From Globodera rostochiensis (taxonomy: Eukaryota; Nematoda; Chromadorea; Rhabditida; Heteroderidae), in contig JAEVLN010000001.1 of NCBI GenBank assembly GCA_018350325.1, positions 5,733,254 to 5,797,253 on the forward strand: a DNA stretch of 64,000 nt, given 5' to 3'. The notes beneath the pieces were generated by a model. That model made no database searches. It was given only the letters and a program-made list of their open reading frames with translations, and was not told where the DNA came from. Every line of letters begins with the position of its first letter. The first letter of the stretch is position 1. Positions 57,637 to 64,000 of this stretch are shown here, in pieces. Made by a program: the position numbers and the translations under genes.

Positions 57637-57967
57637 AATCATTTTTCATCCCAAAAATTCGGGTTTTTTGAAGACCTCGCCTTCAATCAAAATCAACATC
57701 CCTTTCGACGTCGCAAAAGAGAGGCAACTTTGGCAATTCGCAACAAATACAAATAAAATGGAGAAGAGAAGAAACATAATCTGCAATAAATACATGGCTA
57801 ATCTCTGGGCTCGAACGAGTTTTCCCTCTCTTCATTTGTTTAAATACGACAGTTTATTTTTGTAAAATTGTTATTGCGTTGCTTTGATTGGATTGATTCT
57901 GACCACAAAAATGCTTAACCTCAAATCATTCTTCATTCATTGCATTTTCCCTTTTAATCAGAAAGAG

Positions 57968-60304
57968 ATGGCCAACAAAAGAGAAGAAAGTTCGGTGGTG
58001 GAGCCTGAACTGTCCTCGCTTCTGTATTCCGTTGGAAGCGAAGAAGCTTTTGACATTGTTCCGAATGATTGTTGCTATGGGCAGCTGATTTTGCTTGGGT
58101 TAGTTCAACCCAACATGAGCTACGGGGGACAATGTTTTGTGGCTTTTTTCCATTTTCAATTACCGCAGTGAAATAACCGTAGTTATGGTATACGCTTTTG
58201 TTTAAGTTCGAAATTAGCAAAAATTAATTTGCTTTGTCAAAAAATGTTAGAATTTCGTTAATGTTAGAATTTCGTTACGAATGCTAAATATGTTCAGTTA
58301 TACTTTAGGTACAATGGCACCTCGGAGACGTACAGTTGCCGGAGCAATAATCAAGGTCGAATTGTTGTTTATGAAGAAAATCTGTTATTTTTCAAAACAG
58401 ATTCCGGACGGAAGCATTTTGTCAAAATGTTTTTCAACCGACGGAAGGAATCTAACGGCATTCGAAAGGGTTCAGTGATGACAATAAGCAAAGCGGCAAA
58501 CGAGGCACCTGCAGTCAAGGACTCAACTCGGCACACCGTCTCGTATTCGTACGGAAAGTCTGGCACTGTGCTCGTAGAGTACTTGCCGGACTCGAGCCGA
58601 GACATGTTCCAGGTGGGGGCCGTCCATTTTGGGAACTATGGCTAACGCATGTCGATCGTTGTGTTTAGGAGGGATGCTCGAGACCTTAAATTTACCGAGA
58701 CTCGCGACCGATAAAACCCCCAAAAAGCCAGGACTCTCGTGCATCCCTAGTTGTCATGATCAAAAGTGGCATCTCAAAACGCTTCAACAACCTTCTGCTC
58801 TCTAAGATCGGGAGGTCTTCGGAGGAGCAAATCGACTTTACCATCGTGGACACCTGGTTGGCAATCGGCTCCCCAAACGTCTCGTCTCCGGCTGGGAACA
58901 GTGCGCGCCTTATTCGTGATGATGCCAGCGGACAAAAGACCATTTCTTCCACAATTTCGCGCTACGCTTGCCGGATTTTGGCCGACCGAAACCATCCACA
59001 CAAAACTTTTATCTTCGCGGCTGGTTTCAATTCGTCCAGAAATGTCAAATAAAAAAAAATGTCAAAATTTTGCGACTTTTTTCAGATATTTTTGGGCGAA
59101 AAGGCAACCAAATGGCAAAAAGCGAACGGAGAATTTGACGGGTTGACCACCAACGGCGTCTTAATTTTGCATCCGGATCTGTGCACTGAAAGTGTAGAGG
59201 CCGAGCAGGTTATGTGACCAGAATTCGTGTATTTACTTTGACATTGGAATAAAATCGTTTGGTTTCAGAAAGTGTCGAACGAACTTTTTGTGTGGCGTGA
59301 AGGTTTGTTAATTGATCATATTTAATTTTGTAATTTTCTTCTCAAAAATGATCGAGTTCGATTAGCAACAAATTTGAAGTGGTTTTGTTGGGTCCAAATG
59401 AGTTTTGTCCAGTTAAAAATTAACATTATTATGTCAGTTCGTTCAGTTTCGGTGGATGGTGACATTTACAACCTGCGAGAGACGCGATCTTCCATGCAGA
59501 AGGGCACTTTGGTCGCGAACGAAACCAATGAGCTGAAGGTTTTGACTGAATCAATCCAATTAGCATAGTTTTCATGTTCAAGGATGGGACTCTGATCGAT
59601 TTGTGCGGGGCCACACTTTTGTGGAGGACAGCCGAAGGGCTAAGGCGCTGTCCGTCTAGAAAGGAGTTGGAACATCGGCTGGACGAACTGAACGCCGGCA
59701 AGCCCCAATGTCCTGTCAATCTGAACACACTGGTGATTCCGAGACGGAAGCATCCCAAAAGCGGTCCGTCGAGCAGACAGCCTTATGTACGCGGTTGTTG
59801 AAATTGGGATTGTGTGACGGTCGGCTTTTAAGGTTTACTTCGGTTGTGGGCACGTCCAAGGCAAACACACTTGGGGCGGTGAGTCGGCTTCTATCATGTT
59901 GATTTTATTCCAATGTTAAGCGCATTCCAAATCATCTTTTTGTTTTGTAGTTAACAAGTGCGGGTCAATCACCACATTTCGTTGCCCGATATGCATGGTG
60001 GACTCCAAAGAAATCTCCAAACTCATGATGGGCAGTTGAGTCCGCCTTCCATTTGAATTCGAATTGCCTCGATTACGCGTTCAACCCTTGCGGGCACGTT
60101 GCATCGTTTCGCACTGTTCGGTAATTTTTTATATTTTTTTTACAACGTCGTCGGATGAGCATTTTTTATTACAGCTTTTGGTCAAGAATTCCGCTTCCCC
60201 ACGGGACGAGCAGTTTCTTTCCCGTATGTCCATTCTGCACCTCGCTGCTTTCGGTTGAGAAACCATTCGTCCGTCTAATCTTCCAGGACCATTGTGATGA
60301 GTAA
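57968..60304 (+). CDS. Pellino-family E3 ubiquitin ligase
   Basis: Pellino proteins have an FHA-like domain that binds phospho-IRAK/Pelle and a C-terminal RING-like ligase domain, acting in Toll/IL-1-type signalling. Blocks in order: DCCYGQLILLG (58070) then YNGTSETYSCRSNNQGRIVV (58310), DSTRHTVSYSYGKSGTVLVE (58520), SRDMFQ, IGRSSEEQIDFTIVDTWLAI (58810), TISRYACRILADRNHPH (58960), GLTTNGVLILHPD (59150), DIYNLRETRSSMQKG (59465), DGTLIDLCGATLLWRTAEGL (59580) and KPQCPVNLNTLVIPRRKH (59700). The zinc-binding end is CGHVQGKHTWG (59850), FRCPICMVD (59980), NPCGHVASF (60090) and FFPVCPFC (60215), ending VRLIFQDHCDE with stop 60302-60304. Between CPICMVDSKEISKLMMG and the next block the frame must shift by one base near 60030. 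An intron after SRDMFQ holds a MITE. Family assignment is secure. Confidence 0.9.
58670..58750. mobile_element. MITE related to the one at 24725
   Basis: About 80 bp with ends AGGGATGCTCGAGACC and (reverse complement of the right end) AGGGATGCACGAGAGT, nearly the same termini as the 24725-24860 element. It lies in a Pellino intron. Confidence 0.5.
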
Positions 60305-61450
60305 ACAGTTCCCTCCCCAATCGTCTGTATTTTTGAAAAAAGTTCCTCTTTGTCCTAATCTTTTTTCGAATTTCATGTTCTTTCTCGACCTCCTTGTCCA
60401 AATATGATCAGCTTATTCCACAAATGATTTCATCAGCCTGTACCATAACTTGCAAACTCCCAAAAACAATATTTTGCAATCCAAGAATGGGGATCCCGAT
60501 TTTACTATATTCAGAAAAATAAAATTTAAACCGTAAAAAAGTGCGTCGAGTGGTTTTGAGGACGTTGAATCCGAATCTGACCTCCATTTTGCCGGATTCC
60601 GAACCCCGGACCGGGATTCGAATTTTTCTAATCAATTTTCTGAAGCATAGAATTCAAGTCGGATGCCTAAAAAGCCAAATTAATTCGTTGATCATTTTTT
60701 TGCAATTTCAGCCAAGATATGGTTTATTGAAGTTTATTTCAGTTTAACTTAGCGGAATGTGATTCAAAAAATCCATTGACATGCCCGACCAATGAGCGTG
60801 CAAAGCTCTATGCTAAAATATAAAATCTAGACAGTTGATGCGCCGTCGGCCAATATATGGACTTTTAAATGTAATCTAGAGTAGTTTAAAGATGCATCGC
60901 TAAGAGCCAATTAAAAGAAGCAATTAATAAATTAAGGTATACCCATGTATTCTTTTTAGAATAGGAACTCTTAACATGTTTTTCAAAAAAGCATAAAATG
61001 TAAAGGCATGTAACTTTGCGGCCCGTACTCCAAAAAACTCCATCAACATGCCATATGAATGAGGGCACAAAGCTCTATGCATATATTATACAAATCTGGC
61101 TGCTGATGCGCCGTCGGCCAAGATATGGGCTTTTAAAAGAAAATCTTGAGTAGATGAAGCATGCAACGCTAAGGACTATTATGAAAGTATCTTTTAATAA
61201 ATTAAGCGCTATACTTTGGTCTTTTCAGAATGTGACCAGATTATAAGTTTCATTTTTGGTGATTTGTAACTTTGCGGTCCGTACTCCAAAAAAATCCATC
61301 AACATGCCATACGAACAAGCGTGCAAAGCTCTATCCAAAAAACATAAAAACCAAAAATTGGGAGCACATTCAGGGAAGATAAGGTATCTTTAAGCATTAA
61401 AATAATAACTTTGCGGCCCGTACTCCAAAAAACTCCATCAACATGCCATA
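60305..61450. repeat. ~250-bp tandem repeat, about 3.5 degenerate units
   Basis: The block CTTTGCGGCCCGTACTCCAA, then CTCCATCAACATGCC, then GCAAAGCTCTATGC and GATGCGCCGTCGGCCAA recurs at about 60762, 61010, 61263 and 61408 (last unit partial). Spacing is roughly 250 bp. 60305-60760 shows no repeat and no gene. Confidence 0.7.
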
Positions 61451-61872
61451 TGGCCTCCGGGGTCCCATGGCCCATGCTCACGCCACCAAAGGCGATTTCC
61501 TCCGCGCAGCGTCCGCCCAGCTGGACCCGGAGCCTTGCGGTCAGCTGTGCTCGCGTCAGCTGCCACGGCCATTCGCTGCGGGTGAGGCCGTCGGTCGTCA
61601 CGGCAGGCACGACGGTCGTCTGGATTAATAGGTGCTTACTTTTTTGTTTGGGGCCCAAAAAACATTTTTTCAAAAAGTAATCTTACGCTTTCCAGCACTC
61701 CCGCCGCCCTCTGGTTCCACAGCAGGAAACAATGGCCGGTCTCGTGGATCGAGACCCGGCATTTGTTGTAGGCCGGGTCCCAGACCAGGGCCAAGCGCTC
61801 CAAGCGCTTAAATTCGGCCTCCTGCCTCGCGCGCAGCCTTGCGGCTCTTTGACGTGCGTTCGGTCGTGCCAT
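61450..61872 (-). pseudogene. Peptidase-M41 (FtsH/m-AAA type) domain fragment
   Basis: Two exons on the minus strand: 61872 to ~61690 (basic start MARPNARQRAARLRARQEAE, then VSIHETGHCFLLWNQRA) and ~61625 to 61450 (TTVVPAVTTDGLTRSEWPWQ, RVQLGGRCAEEIAFGG). HExxH is the zinc site and GGRxAEE the second conserved M41 block, so the peptidase family is clear. The AAA ATPase module that normally precedes it is absent, and the third zinc-ligand region is replaced by IWHVDGVFWSTGRK, which belongs to the adjoining tandem repeat. It could be a relict, a captured fragment or an unusual short gene. Confidence 0.65.
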
Positions 61873-62149
61873 TTAAAAGTGATTTATCTAGAATTAAGGG
61901 ATTTTAGGAAAACAATGCTTAGGATTGGCTAAAATTGAGGGGGGGATGGCTTGGCACTGCTCTGAAGTTCTCGATCAACGTTTTAAAGAGTCTCGAAATT
62001 TTAATATTGTTTTATTAAATTTGTTTTGGCGTTATGGACTTGAAGAGATTTTAAATGGGTTAAAAGCGTTTTGTAAGACTTGCGTCTGAACTTAGAAAAT
62101 TGAATTTTTTATTGCAAATAATATATAAAGCGTTCTGCATTTCCGCTTT

Positions 62150-63600
62150 AGATCAGCCTGGACGACGACAGGGTCAAGCAGTACTCCATTTGCTCCAGCA
62201 CAACATCATGCGCGGGCGGGCGCGGTGGCCAAAGGCCAGCCCAGTCAGTTTGAGCTGCTTCGTGTGCTTGCTTACATCGCTCGGAAAGCGGGTTGGAGCT
62301 GTTCGGAGAGAGATGGAAAGCATGCACTGAACTCAGTTTATTAATTTTGCAATAGTACACGCTGAAAGGCCGTTAGAAAAAAGGATTTTTTTGCATATTA
62401 GTCCGAAATAATGTTTGAATCATTTAGCATTTTTTTAGACATCAATCAGAGGACCCGTTCACGGTGATCGAATTGCGTGGCGTGTGCAGGGACGGCACAT
62501 TTTTTCAGGTTTATCCATTTAAATTGTTTCCAAATATCGGATAACCGTTGCGTGGGTGTCGGGGGGAGGGCGACTTTTGTGTCTGCAGTAATGGCCGAAA
62601 CACTTAAAAAAAAGAAAAAAAATAAATGTTTGGCGTGGAGTACTGCACTGATGAGGCCAGCTCCACGCCAAACGCTTTTACGGAAACATAAAAATATTTA
62701 TTATATTTCGGGGTGAGGCATTTAGCGGGCGCATGCAACAGCAACACCAATCTGGTGATGAGCACGCGAGTTCAACTTTTTCAGGCTGTAGGTTTGTTTT
62801 TAAGAGTTTTTTTATGTTTTTTATCTTTATTTTTATAGGGGCATCGCTTCCGTCCTCATGCCGTCGACCGACATGGACAGCGACGGGCGGTTGAAATGCA
62901 GGTTTGTACCCAGTGAATTTGACGGCATTTTGCCGGCACATTTTGTTCCACGTGTCAATTTTCTTTTTTGAAGAAACCAAGTTTTAGGAAAAAAAAGTTA
63001 GGTGGCAATAATCATTTAATTCATTTTAATTTAGTGTGCCAGCAGAAATGTGCCGTTTTGGAGAGCGGTCCGTTTGGAGGACGGGCAGGCGATCGAATTG
63101 GAGCCAAACTACGCAAAAATGGGAAGAAGTCTTGCCGTTGTTTGTTTTCTTTTTCAGGTTTTTTTTTCAAATCATTTTTGGTTCAAACGGAATTCCCGTC
63201 CGGGCCTTACTCTCCAGAAACACAAAAAATCAAAAAATTTTAAAAACGTTTCATCATTTTTATTTTTCAAATAAATTTTTTCAAAATCCACAGGTCGTCG
63301 ACTTTTTGAGAATTTGTCCGCCACCATCGCCCTCCGATTTGCTTTCAAAATTTGTTAAATTGTTAAAAGTTTTTGGCTCCTTAACAAAATTTTCAGATTC
63401 TCCAACTTCCACAACAATACCACGGTTAATCATTTGGACTGGCGCATACACATCATGTTAATTGATGATGGCATTGTTTTTTATAACACCGACAAGCGCA
63501 ACAGAGTGTACCTAAGCAACCACCCACGCCATAGGAGTTGGACAGAGTGCGCCATGCACGCACAAAGCGATTTGAGATTCGTATGGGCGGGGCCTTTTTA
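62150..63600 (+). CDS. Exons of an unrecognised gene
   Basis: Several short frames bounded by plausible AG and GT sites look coding: SQFELLRVLAYIARKAGW (62245-62300), DPFTVIELRGVCRDGTFFQ (62450-62507), NSNTNLVMSTRVQLFQ (62735-62783), GIASVLMPSTDMDSDGRLKC (62840-62900), VPFWRAVRLEDGQAIELEPN (63050-63110), VVDFLRICPPPSPSDLLSKF (63295-63355), and a last exon 63397-63600 with HLDWRIHIMLIDDGIVFYNT and DKRNRVYLSNHPRHRSW. The last exon's LIDDGIVFYN is reminiscent of a Tudor-type fold (as in SETDB1-like proteins), but this is weak. Joining order and start are not established. Confidence 0.4.
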
Positions 63601-64000
63601 AAAATAATTAACCCGAAAAAATTACTATACTTATTAGGTATACGGAATTTGTTTATTTATTTTTTTAATTTACTATCCCTCTATACTCTACCCTCTACTC
63701 CGTTATTTTTTTGAAATTTTTATGGGTACGGCATTTTAAAGCCAACAAAAAAAAGTATAGCCAACAGAATTCTGAAAATTGGTGGTCATCGGATTAGATT
63801 TTTAGCCCATATAACAAAAATGAATTAGCGATCCCCATTCTTTAGAATTGCCCAATATTTGAAATGTACATTAAGATCTTTATTACAAAAATAATATGAC
63901 CAAAACAAAAGAATAAGTGATACAAGCAAAGTTGCGATCTGAGCGAAGACCGTTTTTCAGATACGGTTATAAAGCAAGAAGACGGAAAAGATCATTATGA
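63601..64000. other. AT-rich end of the window
   Basis: AT-rich sequence with T-runs and 'ctctatactctaccctctactcc' near 63680. No gene or element is recognised. Confidence 0.4.

Overview
The window looks like nuclear DNA from an animal, most likely a nematode and perhaps a tylenchid or cyst-nematode relative. This is inferred from many very short introns with T-rich 'tttcag' acceptors, several first exons preceded by a bare acceptor (as in spliced-leader trans-splicing), dense gene packing on both strands, and two voltage-gated K+ channels of a nematode-like type. No prokaryotic or viral layout is seen. Species cannot be fixed from the sequence alone.

Layout. 0-6.4 kb: a NO66/RIOX1 JmjC dioxygenase gene (minus, running off the left edge) head-to-head with a TTLL5-like tubulin polyglutamylase (plus). 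6.4-14.2 kb: two tandem Kv-type potassium channel genes in a region full of long G and C homopolymers. 14.7-15.5 kb: a small single-pass membrane protein. 15.6-19.1 kb: an apparently full-length NELF-B (COBRA1) gene on the minus strand. 19.7-42.7 kb: one large 127-bp satellite array, split at 22.9-28.6 kb by a recent 5.6-kb LTR retroelement that carries no recognisable coding region. 42.8-45.3 kb: a second, 5'-truncated and damaged NELF-B copy on the plus strand, so the satellite lies between the arms of an inverted duplication. At the distal breakpoint of this copy the reading frame continues into an unrelated Lys/Glu-rich membrane protein with tandemly duplicated exons (45.3-47.0 kb). 48.4-54.5 kb: an ABCA-family transporter (minus) with an anomalous second half. 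54.7-60.3 kb: GID8, a coiled-coil protein and Pellino (all plus). 60.3-61.9 kb: a ~250-bp tandem repeat ending in a peptidase-M41 (FtsH-type) gene fragment. 62.1-63.6 kb: exons of an unrecognised gene.

Functional themes. Several genes are housekeeping regulators (NO66, NELF-B, GID8/CTLH ubiquitin ligase, Pellino ubiquitin ligase) and are not obviously co-regulated. NO66/TTLL5 and ABCA/GID8 are head-to-head pairs that may share promoters.

The most unusual material is in the middle. First, the inverted NELF-B duplication brackets the satellite. Second, the non-coding LTR element carries about ten copies of a stem-loop motif whose stems vary in a compensatory way. Third, a chimeric gene was apparently created at the duplication breakpoint. 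Exon models were built by eye from frame continuity and GT-AG sites; none is confirmed by transcripts.
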